The notes beneath the pieces were generated by a model. The model ran no database searches. It worked only from the letters and a program-made list of their open reading frames with translations, and was not told the DNA's origin. From Megamerina dolium (Eukaryota > Arthropoda > Insecta > Diptera > Megamerinidae), in contig OY978525.1 in assembly GCA_963854835.1 (NCBI GenBank), positions 103,956,417-104,020,416 of the forward strand: a stretch of 64,000 bases of DNA, given 5' to 3'. Shown piece by piece: positions 21,862 through 36,479 of this stretch. Position 1 is the first letter of the stretch; each line of letters starts with the position of its first letter. A program made the translations under genes and the position numbers.

Positions 21862-23689
21862 TGAGTTACGTTGACAAAACTACATACTGTCATCTCTTGA
21901 TTTTAAGCTCTCGGTTTTCATATTGTATGTCGTCCATTGTTCTATCAAATCATGCCATGCCAAATATGTAAAATCAGATATTGCGTAAAAATCAACAATG
22001 ATTTGATTCGTTCTGCTATTAGCTACAAGTTGATTCCTATTCCCTTTTTTGCATTTATTTGTAATTTCCTAAAACACTTCATGGCACATTAAAATTAGTT
22101 TATGTTAATGTTTATGCCATTTATAGCATCATAAATCATAATATTGGAAAATGTGAACATGTTTTGGTTTTTATTTTTTAATCAAAGATTTGAAATTCCA
22201 CGCTTACTGCTTTTCAGTTCTTTTTCAATTTCTTGACACTTTTGCGGGGGCTAAATTGAATCGTGTAATATATAATCCTATCTATATTTCGATGTGTCGA
22301 TATGTGTCTGCATCAGAGACCAGAGACCAGCAACACAAAATCGAATTGTTAATAATAAATTTTTTCATTCTTTATTTTATGCTCAGAAAAAGAATAATTT
22401 TTATTTTTAGTATTTTAAATTTTATACCTGCACAGAAAGAATATTTTTTTTTTATTCAAATTTGTTTGTTCAAAAGTAAAATTTCAAGAAAATATCTTTA
22501 GAGTTTCGAATCTACATCTTTCAAATATTCCGTAATCCTTAGTTTTATACATAAAAATGCACACACACTCATACATATAAATAATCACCAAATCATAATC
22601 ATAACGTAGAATATAATTTCAAACAATTCAAATTACAATTACAATGTACCCATTGTAATCGGTTTTCATTTATTATATTTATGCAATATTACTGGGCAAG
22701 TATATACGTACAACCCATTGCAACAATTTGGTGCCATCTGCTTTATTCTATTCTCGAGCATATGTAATTATGTATGTATGTATGTATATTCATATGTGCA
22801 ATACACATATGTATTTAAGTAAACTGATGCAACGAAGTATTCAAGTTTATTGTATAATCTTTCATAACATCTATCTCGCTATCTCTATCTCTCTTTCTGT
22901 TTCAAGCGTGCTTTGTCGCTCTTTTAATAGTTTTACGCTAATAATATAGAGATTTTTATTTTATTTGCTATTATTTGATTTTCGTCTATTTTTTGTTTGT
23001 TATTATGATTTGATTACACTACCAACTTCAGTTTCATTATGCTTGTGTGCGTGCGTATATATTTGTATGCATATAAAATAAATATCAAATTGTACATTTT
23101 GCCTACATGCAGGCGTGGATGAAAGGGTGATTACAATTATATTTTAAGGCGAAAATAGAACGCGCACAAAAAAAAAGTAACCACCTCTTACTGCACACAT
23201 TTTTGTAATGCTTAATACCCTAAAACCTTGAGTATTTGATTTAAGGGTTTCCTTCGTTTTTAAGCACATTTAATATTACGTTTTATATTGAAACGCTTAA
23301 AATTAGTAAACGAGTATTCGATACGTATTTGCTACATCGTGCATCCTCGTATTTATATATATGAACATTTGTACAGGATGAGCACAAACTTGAAGAGGAA
23401 GTAGTATGAAAAAAAAACACATGCAACTAAAGGCATTACCAAAAATAATGTGAACAGAAGTTTAATAGAAAGAAGTAATATACAATTGTTAGTGATGCTG
23501 ATGATGATGATAGTGGTGATGGAAATTATCTCACCGATTCAAGTAGTATTGTAGTTATACTATATGTTTTTAAGGGGATGGAAATTTTAATGTGTAATTA
23601 TAAGTTCAATTTATAATTTAGTTTCTATATATTGTACTTATATAATAGAAAGAAAGAAAGAAAGAAATTATTTTCGGCAAAATAGAGAT
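21862..23689. other. AT-rich spacer with microsatellites
   Basis: Contains ATGTATGT runs near 22770 and a (GAAA)n tract at about 23647-23667. The 103-codon frame at 22190-22501 is Phe/Ile/Lys-rich and unsupported. No gene recognised. Confidence 0.5.
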
Positions 23690-24300
23690 TTATTTCTCAA
23701 CATATTATACATAGCTTAGCTCGATACATTAAGTCCAGCGTTTTTCGAATTTTTTTATTCCTACCTTTGGAAACAGAAAATAGTCGCAGAGAGCTTAACC
23801 TGGAGAATATGCTGGAATATGCTAACAGTTTCAAATATAATTCATGAAATTTTGTCATTGTTATTGCGAACTTGTGCGCCGGTGCGTTGTCATGGTGGAA
23901 GAGCACCATTTTCTTCTCCAAATGTGGTGGTTATTGCTTCAAATCAATATTGAATCTGTCCAAGAGCTGTGAATAATATGCGGTCAATTGTTAGTAAACG
24001 CGGCACCAATTTTGCGAATAGCTTCTCCATGTCTAACTATTCATGTAAAATGTGATGTACTTGCTCCTATTATTGACGACATGAACGTTTGGCGTTATTT
24101 TTGCTGGTACGACCACAACGGAATTCAATAAACCTCTTCTTAATTTTTTACATTAATTTTGCAGAGTTGCCATAGCATAATATTTATAACGACTTTCTTT
24201 GGCGTTGATGATTTTTTTATGCAAAAATGATGATGGATGAGCTCACGAAACTCAGTTTTTTCCATTTTCGACGAAATTCCCGAGATTGTCTGCTTTCAAT
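23690..24300 (-). mobile_element. Degraded mariner, minus strand
   Basis: Reading leftward from 24300, an N-terminal stretch encoded near 24240-24290 is similar in DNA to the same part of the relic at 11440-11480 (CCATTTTCG-CGAAATTC). Next come a region matching RRTSKNNAKRS, then MEKLF-KL-LLT (about 24000-24035), then MVLFHHDNAPAHKFAITMTKFHEL (second catalytic Asp, about 23840-23915). FSVSKGRNKKI and KTLDLMY follow near 23700-23760. Much of the middle and C-terminus is lost or scrambled. It belongs to the same broad mariner group as 10590-11486. Boundaries are approximate. Confidence 0.75.
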
Positions 24301-27300
24301 GACTGTCATATACAAACTAAATGATACAGTTTGCTCCAATTTGACGATAGACTTTTAACATATTATATTTGACAGGAGCAGTGTTACATTTAATGCTATT
24401 ACGCGAACAATTTAAAAGAGCGGTTACTTATCTAACTACCCAAATGTACCCAATGCATTGTAGGCCATCCAGCAATTTTTTTTTAAATAGAGTTAATCGA
24501 GTTAGAAGAATTATTATTGCTATTATTATTATCTGATAATTTTGATGTTTTGAAAAATATTGAAATAATTTTGCTCCTTTTTGTTTTTTTTTTTGGTGTT
24601 TAAATAATAAATAAGATCGATGAGTAGTATCTCTGAAATGAAATTAATTGTAAGCACTGAACTTAACTAAGTGTATTTATCGTCTATATGTTAGTTATTC
24701 GTGCTAAGTATAGCAACCGTGTTGTTTTTTTGCCATATGTTCATCGGTGCTATGTAGCTAAGTAGGTGTTATGGAAAATGTTTTCGATTTAAGAAGAATA
24801 TGAAAATATCTCATATTTTGAGTGTTTCTAGTTAAGTATAGCTTAAAAAATGAGAAAAGATGTTGTTTCTGTATAAACAATTCATATTCAGATACGAGAA
24901 GAAATTTGCAAATGAAAAATTGTGTATTTTCTATTATTTACGAGCAGTTTATTTATTGCACATAAAATAATGAGCGTAAAATTTTGATGATTGTTCGTTG
25001 TAGTATTTAATTTTTAAGTTAGACTTCAAACACCTTATTATAATCGTATAATATAAAATAATTACATATTTCGCGTGTCGATAATGTCTCATAACAGTTG
25101 ACTAATATCACATAAATGTATACGATTGTTGTAAAAAAATTGTTACTATTTTCCATATGAGAACAATTACGGGCAACACAACTCTATGGTCTAGGTTCGA
25201 GACATGAAGAAGCTATTTGCTGTTTGATTTGATTTTTATAATATACTACAGCGAAAGTATAATCATAGTGAAATAAACAAACATAAACAATGGTTATCTT
25301 TGTAATTATAAACATTTTACTCTATATTATACCTAAATATCTTAACCAAAATTAAACTACGATACAACTTAGCATTTTATTCGACATTGTGAACTTCTTA
25401 ATGGTCAATTGTAACATAATTGGCAATGAACTTGATACATATATACGTACATATGTACTGTACATACTTTCATAGGCATATGTACTCGTATGTATGGATA
25501 AGTAGATTTATATGTAAATATATGTACCATTTGGCGTATGTATGTGTATGAATGAGTTAGCTAACTTCAACAGATTATATTATTTGTTGTCATTTTCTAT
25601 AATTGACTTTTTTTATAGAAAGCGTATTTATTTGAAGTGCACGCATACATAAATTAATACATATTTGTATGTATGAAAGTTCAAATGTAACATAAAAGGG
25701 TGATATTGGCAATTTGTTACGTGATTGTATTGTATATATGGATTACCACCCCATTTTTTACCCCAATTTTAAATTAAAACTATAGCATATAAGATATTTC
25801 AAACATAATAATAATCAAAAAATATATTTCAAGAAAGGAAAACTCAATTTGTAATCTTTCAGTTTTATTATTGTAATTTTTCAATTGAACTTTAACACAT
25901 AACCAACCCTTAATATCTACTGGAACGAAGTAGTAACTGAAATATTTTTCTATTGTCATAAGGAAAATCAAAAAAAAAAAAATACTATAAACTTTTAATA
26001 ATACTCGCATTGATTATAAGCATCATCATCATCATCATCATCATCATTGAGATTTTAATCATTTGCTCTACCTCCATCTCTATCTCACTCTCACTGATGA
26101 ACTCCTTTACATAACGCACCCAAATCTAAACTTAAAAAAATCAAGCCTCCGTCCCACACAATGATCCCTTTAATTCATTTGAATTGTACTTATTTACTTC
26201 GACAAATCTAAAAGTATCTACTAAGTACATACATACATACATATAACTTTACAATTTTACTCACACTTGCAAATATATTTCCTTGCAGTTGAGTTGTTTT
26301 ATTTTAATTATAATTCCATTGTGCTTATTGTTGTTGTTGATGCTACTACTACTACTTTTTTTCACACAAATAGGTACTCAAATATCGCCTCGCCTTAATA
26401 TGCCGGTATCATTTCATTGTTGCTGTTTTTAGCATTTGTTCGTTCGTTCGTTTTGAGATTTCTTTTCACATTAATTTGGCTTGAGAAATATACATACAAT
26501 ATATGTGCACATATACAAATACAAATGTATATAAGTACCAGTGAATCTTTAACTGTTTTGTGTCGTCTCTTAAACTCTTTTCTAACTTTTGATTGTGCTT
26601 TGCACGTACAAATATGCTCCTTCTACTTATGAATCTACGATTTTAAGTAACGTTGAAAACACATTTTGTTTACCAATGAAATAAATATGAGATCATTAAA
26701 AAATTACATTTGCAATTTTCAGTCACGACCCTTGGTTTAAGAACATTTGATATAAGCTATTCGACCATTATTTTCTTCTTATTTGCACTCGTCGCCTTTT
26801 AATCTCTTTACTCATTGATATGATAATTAGAATTTATTTAACAATTGAAAATTCTCTTTGGAAATACATAAACCTACATATTCACATATGTATAGGAACT
26901 CTCCAATATTCAGAATTGCTCTCTCAGTTTGAGTTTTATACCTCCCCGCCATGTAGCATATTGTATTCCTTGCATTCGTGCTTTTTTTATCCACATCAAC
27001 TTCTTATAAGACAATTGGCTTTTTATGATACATACAATGATATTACTCGGTTTCTCTTTAACCCTTGTGACAATTAATTTTGCTAGAAGTGACATTTCTA
27101 TATTTTGTTATAAACGAACATTGTAAGAGTTACTTCTGTGATAATCAAATATAAGCTTTTTTGCATAAAGGAATATTTTGAGTCTTCAGGTGTCAAAATT
27201 GTTTGACCTGATTAAAATTTGTGACTTGTGACATGTGTGAAAAGAACTGAAAGAAACCCCAAACCGCGTAAGGATGTTAATCCAATTTTTTTCACAAAAT

Positions 27301-27633
27301 CTTCATAATTTTAGTTAAAATTGAGCAACAAAAATAAAAAACAATTTGTTTGTATCTTCAAAAGAATAGATTTTTGTTGCGTGACAAATTCGCAACATAT
27401 TTAATATAGCTTGGCTATTTATTTACCAAAAAATATATATATTTGAGTGACTCTACATTTTCAGTTTCCGTCAAAAGTTAATTATTGCAGCCCTAACATA
27501 TTTTTATGACAACTTAAAAAACATTTTTTCCGAAAAAATCACTCTCAAGAGTCGTAAAATTCCTCTTAGAAAAATATCGAACAAAAAAAAAAACCCTTGA
27601 TCGAATGATCGAAGTTTCAGTGCATCTATCAGT
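24301..27633. other. AT-rich spacer with a (CAT)9 tract
   Basis: No gene or transposon recognised. A (CAT)9 tract lies at 26021-26047 and ATACATAC runs near 26230 and 25430-25550. Short frames at 25780-26010, 26417-26632 and 26820-27077 show no domain. Confidence 0.5.
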
Positions 27634-27750
27634 ATTACACGCCATCATAAAAGTGATATACACTTCCATTGATAACCTTTATCATACAAGTTTGAAACTT
27701 GTACACTTAAGTTGAACAAGGGTTAATTTCTTTTATCACCGACGTGTAAT
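27634..27750. repeat. Small inverted-repeat segment, possible MITE
   Basis: ATTACACG followed by ATAAAAG at the left end (27634 on) is mirrored by ATTACACG and ATAAAAG on the complement from 27750, about 117 bp apart. The interior contains a short palindrome, CAAGTTTGAAACTTG. The arms diverge between these blocks and no target duplication was proven. Confidence 0.35.
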
Positions 27751-30700
27751 GGTAAAAAGTCAATGCAAAATATGTATGACTAAACATTTGCACATATTGT
27801 AGTATAAATGGTGGAGGTTGGTTGCCTTACGACAATTTGACAATTATATGTCACACCAGAATGAAGAATTGTATGAAATGTCATATTTGTGCGAGTGAAA
27901 TAGAAAATGAAAGAAAGAAATATGTAGCTATGAGTATATGCTACATCTATATTTATTGCAATAAGCTTATATTAAAATGAAAGAAATCAGAGAAAGTGAG
28001 AATATTTGTCCAATATCTATGTTAGAGAGAGAGAGAGAGAGTGTGATATACAACAAAGTATTACAAATAAATTGCACTCCTGTATTTGAGTGAAAAATGA
28101 AATTATTATAATCATCATCATCATCATCATAATAATAATTGTGATTATTACTATTCTTATTGTTTTCATCTTTTTGTTTTGCTTGCTTCATTTGTTATAT
28201 TTACAATGTCGTTGGCGCATCAGACCATCATACTCATACAAACAAGTACGTACTCAATAATAATGAGTGTAATTTTGTTATTACAAATTTTTCCAGTTTA
28301 AAGATATTTCAATAATTACAATTGAGTTTGAGTTTGAGACTACAAATGTATATATTTTATTTGCTCTCATTTACAAGGGTGGGGAGAGTTTAGAATAGCA
28401 CATGTTGTTGTAATTGATTATTATTATTATTATTAGTATTCCTATTACCATTATTACCATTTATACTATGTAGATCTACAGTATTGTTATTGCCGTCTGT
28501 GTAGTATGTATAGCAGATACAGTAAGGTGAAAAAAGAATTCCAAGATTTTGTCAAATGAGAAAATTTATTAATTTTAATGTTACGACAAATAAATCACTG
28601 GTATAAAAAAAATCAATATTCCTATATCCTTATTATTTTTATTTAAGTTTTTAATAATTTGAGAAGTTATACATTAATAAAACTCGTGTTGTTTTTATTA
28701 ATGAATATGCAATTAATTGCCTAATTGAATTAACAAAAATCGATTGTCCATGGCCATAGCTCATTGTTTTAATGTTCAAATTTTGAAATCTCTCACATCA
28801 ACATGTTTAAAGCAAAACATGTATCTCAATAGAACGTAAATTTGTTTGTTCTTTTAGGAATTTTTCTTAGCAATAAGGATATATTTTGATCGATGTGAAA
28901 TACTTCGGTGTTTACTTATAGACACAAACCATAATGAGGTCCGGTTCGTAATAGAATAACTTTTTGATCAATTGGTTTTTATTTTCGTTATGTTGGAATA
29001 TACTTGGAACTTTAATTAATAAATTGATTTTTTGAATTGTATTGTATTGTTCAAGAATTGTAAAACTTCCTTATTTGAAAACGATGATAAAAAAAGAAAT
29101 GTACGAGGTGAGGTAAAACCAGCAAGGAATTATATCTACTTTTAAATTCATAAATTGTGTTTTGTGTAATTGCACAATTCGAAATCGATTGAGTTACTTT
29201 TTATATTGTTGAATATTGAACACTTAAAACTTTAACTCAGGATTTTTGTTTTCTTTTAAATGTATCCTTATGGCAGGGGATGAGCGTTCTACAAATTCAC
29301 ACGATGTGGAGAAAAATCGGTTAAGAATTATCTATAATCTTATGAAAGAATTTGCAGAATTAAAGAAAAATAAATGAAAAGCATATAACTGAAATGACCC
29401 GATAGGAATGAAATTCATCCTACTTTCACCTTATATTTCATTTCATTATGACTATGAATGTTGTGTATAAATTGTTTGAACAATCAGAATATTGATTAAT
29501 CAGACTCCTTGATTAAGCTGTTTTAATAATGCTGTAATACAAAATTCATATTCATAAGCTTATTTGCACCATACTGTACATACTTGTATTTTCTCTATGT
29601 GCATTTCAATAATAATCGCAATCTTATTTATTTGGAGAGAGAGCACACTATAAGCATAAGCATACATTTGTTGTTTTTGTTTTTATATATTCGTCTTGAT
29701 ATCTTGTCTTCGTCATCGTAATCGGTTTTATACTCATTCTAATTTGTTCGTTATATTCTCCTGCTCAATACGTATCTGAATTACGTTCGTACAGTTCGTT
29801 TGTCGTAATCACTTCGTTTATTCATTTGCTTGTTCGTTTATTTTATTTGTACGTACAGACGCACGTTCGTACATACTTTACGTTTTTGCCGCTGTTGATT
29901 CATTTGAGTTTGTGTTTGGATGTTCGTATGTATGTTTGTACGTGTGCGTGTGTTTGTGTGTGTTGAGTGTATTTGAAATTGATTTTATTAGTTTTTGGTT
30001 TATGTATGTTGAATTTAAAAAATTTTAAATTGCCCGCCCTTAGTCATTGACTAAACGTGTAGCAGCAAACAGGGCAAATGTGGAAGTAGCAGTAGCAATA
30101 GCAACAGCAACAGTGACAACGGCAACGATAATAATACTTGCAACAGTGACAATTGTTTATCGAATTGTATTATTACAATTATACGTACTACGACGACCAT
30201 ACTCTCATTATATTCAAAGTGCGCGCGCTCCTCTTAACAGTTGCAAACGAGCTGTATTTTGGAGCATTGCGGGTGGCGGTTGAAATTTGAAAAATCCTTT
30301 TATTTTTGTGTTTTTTTCTTTTTTCTTCTTTGGTTTATTTGAAAAAAGTGAGAGAGCAAATAATAATAATAAAATAAAACAAATAAAAACACATTTGTGT
30401 TAAAATCGTGTACATATGTAGCTTCGAGAAATACGGAAGTAAACAAATTGCATTGAAAGGAAACATATAAGGGTAATAGTAGATAGATTCAAAAAGAAAT
30501 CAAAGCAACAGTAATACTTATTGGCCTATGTTTATACAAATATAGTTTGATTTAATAATGTACCTAACTTGAATTGAGAAAAGCAAAAATTATTTAAAAT
30601 ACATACTTATATTAATCTAAATAAAATCGGGAAGAAAAAAACAACAGTCAAAACAACAATATCAACAATTTGCTGTGATAATCATATACATATTTATGTA

Positions 30701-31799
30701 TGTATAAACATATTTATACAAATTGTGACAATAACTCAGTTGTATGTACTAAAAATTGAACAAACGTGTAAGAGTTTCAATAATCACCATCCATTATTTG
30801 GATCGATTGGTAAAAGATCCATATTTTCACACATAAAGCACGTTTGAATAAAAATTCGTTCGTATTTGCTGTGGATTATAACGAGTCTTGGATATTAAGG
30901 ATTAAATCTGGAGGACCCCATTTACAAAATGGTAAATATTTACATGCACGAATGTATATAAAATTAAATTTGATTGAATATGTAAGGAAATTCGGTGAAT
31001 AGTAGGACATTAACAATTGTGAGACATGGGCTATTTGTTATCTATTTCCATTTGCATATACTGAAATAGATAACTCGACGCATCAACATCTGTTTTTTTA
31101 CAATACACATTGTTCTTATATGTTTGTATGGATTTTACAACACTATTGAAAGAATTAATATGGCCACAACCATTATGTGCCATCAACATTTCGATTGACA
31201 AAAGTAATTTCTAATAAACACTGATTCTGCCGTTTCCCAGATGTAGAGTATCGGCTATTTGGCAGATTTTTGTATGACAAATATGTCAAACAAGTCGATT
31301 CTAACTCGCTTATAACCATTAAGACATTGTGTTTAGACACAATTGTACCGTTTCGGCTATTGTGTGACAAACTTTTGAGAAATTTCGAGAAACGTTAATA
31401 CTTCTCATTCATTTTTTTTAGCACAAACGATTTGACTTGTGTGTGAAGCCTTTTCAAATAATAATGATAATGCAAAATTGTATTTTGCATTCAACGTTTT
31501 GTATTGTAAATATCTCTTATGACTACCTTAAATGTGGGTCAGATGTTATTTGGCGTTACTAAGAAACCTGAATAATGAATTGACAAGATCGATCACTATA
31601 TTTTTTGCTCGATTTTGTATTGTGCTATTTTAAAATATTTTCTTAAAGAATGCCGAACACAACTAATGTTGAAAAATCGTTGTTACTATCCCAAAAACAC
31701 TGGGAGCGTTTTTTAGCTCCACCTTCCACGGTGTACCTACGTAAGGGTTTGCGATTTATTTTTCATAGATATATTGTAGGTTACGTTTATACACTAAAA
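27751..31799. other. Spacer; CpG-richer stretch at 29740-30290
   Basis: Mostly AT-rich, with (GA)n at 28024-28041, a CAT/AAT run near 28110 and ATT runs near 28420. At 29740-30290 CG dinucleotides and TTCGT/CGTAC words become frequent. A GCARCA-type run (30060-30110) and GCGCGCGCTCC (about 30220) are also present there. This could be an untranslated exon or regulatory DNA, but I see no promoter, splice pair or protein. Confidence 0.4.
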
Positions 31800-32014
31800 C
31801 CGGTAGTAACAATTTGCCAAAAATGCTTCTTAAAAGAGCTCTGTGACAAAAATAGGTTAAAGTGATGTCACAAGGGTTCTGCCGTTCGGAACTGGCTAAT
31901 ATAAGTAGGTCCCATCTAATGCTATCCAAATTTAACACTCACAACAGTATTGGAAGAGAAGCTCGATGGTGTCCTCTCAGAGAGAGGGCAGCCACATAAC
32001 TTAACCTTAACCTG
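31800..32014 (+). mobile_element. 5'-truncated SINE, copy 4 (type-B 3' end)
   Basis: Begins inside the body at GGTAGTAACAATTTGCC and shares the AAGTGATGTCACAAGGGTTC and TCTGCCGTTCGG landmarks. After ATCCAAATTTAACACTCACAAC it ends GGTGTCCTCTCAGAGAGAGG, then CACATAACTTAACCTTAACC. It links the type-A-like middle with the type-B tail of copy 3, though it lacks the GGGCC hairpin. The tRNA head is missing or unrecognisable. Confidence 0.75.
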
Positions 32015-35000
32015 TTTATAGAAAACAGACAGTTGTTTTTAAAATGTCGTTGTTAATAAGCGCAAAGTGAATTTCCAGACTTATTGTCTTGGAACCATTT
32101 AAAGTAAATAATATACTATACTGTGAAAGTGAAGTTATTCAACCTATCCGCGGTTAATTGCATATAAATTTGAGATTTAAAGAAACTTCAGAACGTCATT
32201 GTGTTATTATTAGTATAAGTGTGTTATAATGAAATCGACGTTAATTTAAGTTAACGTATATTGGCTATATAATTATATTTCTTCGTTGTTATACAAACGA
32301 TGTACCTACAAGTATGTATGCTATTATATGTACGTAAATTCGATGTACAAATAAATATGCTAGTTAAAGTTCTATAGAAATCACAATCGTGTTATATACT
32401 TTAAGTAACGAATAAATATTTTCATTTCCGCCGCACAATAATTAACACCTTTGTAAATCTAACAAAAATGTATGGAAAAATTAGTAAATGACTAATTCTC
32501 TAATAAATAAAATTAGTCACTGGTTAAAATATGTATTGAAAATTTATATATATACAAGTATCTAAGTACGAGTTTATATACAAACATATGTACATATGTG
32601 GGTAGACGACTTTATGTAATTGAAAATAAATGCAATAATTTACTTGCATACTGAAGCATGTAAATACGAGTAGTTAATACTGAGTTAATACCACTAATAA
32701 TTTCTATAATAAAAGTACCTACTTAAATCAAACATTTTAGATTAATGTATTTTATAATACATATTTAATGACCTTTGGAATTTATCAAGTAGATACAATT
32801 TGTTTTTTTTTTTTAAGAGAGTCAATTAAAAATTATATTCATATAGTATACAACATTATATGTAGTAGTTAATATTTACTTTAATTGGATGAACTAATGG
32901 AAATGCTAAAGTTTTGAATACAATTAATTCCTATAAGTAATTACAGTTAGACTTACTTATTAACGATAACAGTGTGGTTGTGTATTTAAATATTTAGATG
33001 TGTTTTGTAATACAATCAGTAATATTGTATATATGTATGTATGGTGTTGTTAGCGAAAGTAAAATTATGGTGTGTCGCTCTATTAAAATATAATCAAGCG
33101 AAATGAAATTTATGTTTTTAAACACTTTTAACAAATTTGTTCAATCGCAAAATATTTTGTGAGAAAAAGCAAGTAGTAGCCGAGCGACTTTGGTTAAGAT
33201 TCTTGTCCAAAATTTTAGAGTTTATTCTTTCAATATCTAGATTTTTAGAGTAGGGCACTCATCATTGACATTTCCACAAGATTTACTTCTTGAGATTTGG
33301 AATCATTGAAATACATTTTGATGATATTTGCATATAAAAGTTCAAAACAAAAATAATATGGGCTCCGGTCTGAGAAGGAGAGAATAATTTTTGAAAATTA
33401 AACTTCAAAACTAGGAGTTATTTTCTAAGTAAAAATTTGAAAAATGACTTATTTATATTGAAAATAAAGTAAAAGTATGTGATTTTGAAATATTCTCTTA
33501 AATTCGACAATATTTTTTGTAAGTGAAGAGGGTTGAAAACAAATATTTTATTCAATAGGACTTGTTACACATTTTTATTTTAAAGAACATATTTTTTTTC
33601 GCATCATAAAACATCATAAAAATTCTACGCGACGGCACAACTTTATTTTAATATTTTGGCTTGTAGTTTTGACGATGATCCTTTAATGAAATAAAGTAAA
33701 AAAATCCGTTCAAATCAATGAACACAATTGAACATAAATCCAAGTATGTGAGATTCATGGCAACATTTTGTCACTTATGCCATACGTTCATATAAATTGC
33801 AGCGTTTAAACTTAGTACAATAATATCACAATTACTGGTTAACTAAAGAGTTGACCATTGTTTAACTAAAGTGCCTTGCCTTATCAGATGCCTTGGTTAA
33901 CCATTTAGCAAGAGAAAAATATGACAGAACTTTGAAATTCGCAGTGAATTTTGTAATATATTGTGAATGAATTTTGGCAATTAGTTTAACGGGTAATCAA
34001 TAGCATAATGATATAATGAATGTCAATAAAGACTAAGAATTAAACATTTATAAAAATCAATGACTGTGAATTCTGTTCAATATGTTGCCTCTATATCTTC
34101 TCATTATCTCATTGATTCAGTGCCTTTGGATACTGTACAGTCAAACAATTTCTACGATTTAATACAAAGTTTTTACTCGTGTATTTTTAGGTTCTGGCTT
34201 AAAAGGATGGTCTTATTTTTGTTGGTTAAATTAATTGCTGCGTCGCCATCTTTTGTGTGCACTAAGCTTTTTATTTTACTCGTTTCATTATTCATTATTA
34301 AAATTTTTTATTTTAATCTACTGATGTTTTTATTTTGAAGTGCATAAACATTTGTGTTGCAAGTCCTCTGCTATGGTCTATGCAGATATTGCTTAAATAC
34401 AGCCCTGTGTACCTAGTAAACACTGTTCACGTTAGACGTTCTAACGAAATATGAAAATTCATTACTAAAGAATGCAAATCATTCAGTATAATTAATTAAA
34501 TAAGCTTTATTAATCATAGATGTGTGGAAATTTTGAGGTAAATCCACAAATATTTTTATCATATATAGTCATATATGTATTTATTAACACCAAAATAGGC
34601 AATTTTCTGAAAATGATGAAAAATTATTTTTCATTTCATTCATTTTATTAGTTGGTGTTGCATTGCTGGTGTTGTTGTTGTTGTTTTAATTTTAAGCAAT
34701 TAATTTATTTTTGACTTGTAGGTAAACCATGTTTCATTTAAATTTCAAGAGAATTAACATGAAAAGACATCATGTGCCCAATTTATTAGCAAAATATACA
34801 CAACAAAAAATCAGAAAAAAATGAAAAAAAAGACAACGAAAGAAAGCACTGTAGATTATGTAGATATGTTTATATGCAGATAATACCTATAATTTTTATG
34901 TATACATAAATATAAATGCTATACATGCTGCTTGTTGCGTTGACGATTTGCGCGCGCAAAAAAAAAAAAACAAAAAAACAAAAAACAAAGAAAAATAGAT

Positions 35001-36479
35001 ACCTTCATATGTACATTTTAGTCTATAAAGCATCTGCAAATAATAATAATAATTGCATGAAAAAGATTCATAATTACTCACAATTGGCTTTTAAGAGATT
35101 TTATAAGATTTTTAGTTATGATTTAGCATTCTATTTTTAATACAAGGAGGCATCTGCAGCAGCAGCAACAACAACAACAGTAGGCGAAGCAAGACAACAT
35201 AACGTGCAAAATAGACCACGGAATACTATAGCATCAACAGCAGCAGCAGCAGCATCAAGAAATCCCTTTCCGTCTCATTTTCATTGAAAACAAGCCAGAC
35301 ATGTGCATGTGAATGCATACTTATTACACGTAGTCGATATATGTACGATTAAAATGCTAAAAATCATTCGTATTCGAAATCAAAAAAATTGAAATAAATT
35401 TGCTGTTATTAAAGGAAAAATTCTGATACACACACACACACACACATTTATACATGCATGCACGCATATACACCATACACTCGCTATGAGCGGCGATAGG
35501 TATGGCGTATGTTATTTATTATGTGTGGGGTGCATGGTGGAGAATATACATACACATACACGCGTATTTAAAAATATCAAACAGATGCAATTTTTATACA
35601 AGTATATGTAAATTTCTGTGTGTGTAAACGAGTGTTTGGATTAATTCTTTAAATTCGAACAAAAAATCGAAATTTTGCAATGCATTTTTGAAATTGTAGA
35701 TTTTTACAATAAATTAATGTATACATACGTACTCATATGAATGCATCGTCTGCTTGTATGTATATATTTCTTTTGTACAATAGCTTACCTACTCGCATAA
35801 ATATAATATTATGAGATAAATCAATACTATTTTTCATGCAGTTGTTGTTGTTGTTGCTCATTTGGCCGCTTGAGAGATTTTCAGTGGAATACACCCAACT
35901 TCTTATATGCACTTAATATACTTGTACATACTTAAATAGAAAAATAATAATTATTATTATTTCAATAAAGTATGCATACATGTTTGTGTGTGTGTGTGTG
36001 TGTGTGTGTTTGTGTGTACTATAAAAATGGCAACAGCCACTATTTTAATGTATTTGCAAACTGTTGTTCCCCACCGTCAGCAAAGCAATGTATGAGATCT
36101 ATATTTAATATATAAATTACGATAATAACAATAATCAGCAATTTATTTATTGCTCAATTCAAATTTAGCTGCTGCTGCTGTTGTTGTTGTTGCTACTATA
36201 TACTAAAAATACTACTGCCATTGCTACTGCTTCCATATTTCCTAGTATTTCATTCTATTTTATGTATTTTCCTTTATAAATTTTATGTTATTATTGTTAA
36301 TAAAATCTTGCATCTGGTTTAATGAAATTTCCTCATAGTGAACATTATCATTTAATGAATTCATACACCTATTTGTATACCTATATTACCGATTACCATA
36401 TAAAGATACTATATGGGATGATAAATTTTACAGCGAACAAAGAAAACAATATACCTTTTATAGTAACTTTTAAATGTCT
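32015..36479. other. AT-rich spacer with CAG and CA/TG tracts
   Basis: No gene established. It holds a CAG-rich open stretch at 35141-35287, (AC)n at 35427-35445, (TG)n at about 35985-36009 and (CTG)(TTG)n at about 36168-36195. Other frames are low-complexity. Confidence 0.5.
35141..35287 (+). other. CAG-rich 48-codon open stretch, possible exon
   Basis: Between an in-frame TAA (35138-35140) and TGA (35285-35287), one frame reads through two (GCA)n tracts. It encodes EASAAAATTTT, then a non-repetitive linker (GEARQHNVQNRPRN), then ASTAAAAASRNPFPSH. Ala/Thr runs of this kind are common in fly transcription factors. There is no start codon, no convincing splice pair and no domain, so chance reading of a CAG repeat is equally possible. 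Confidence 0.2.

Noticed and set aside
26021..26047. Regular repeats as a possible CRISPR array
   Set aside because: Trinucleotide microsatellite in a eukaryotic window, without spacers.
30047..30283. 78-codon frame with an Ala/Thr/Ile-rich segment
   Set aside because: Driven by a GCARCA repeat. No domain. Kept only as part of the CpG-richer island.
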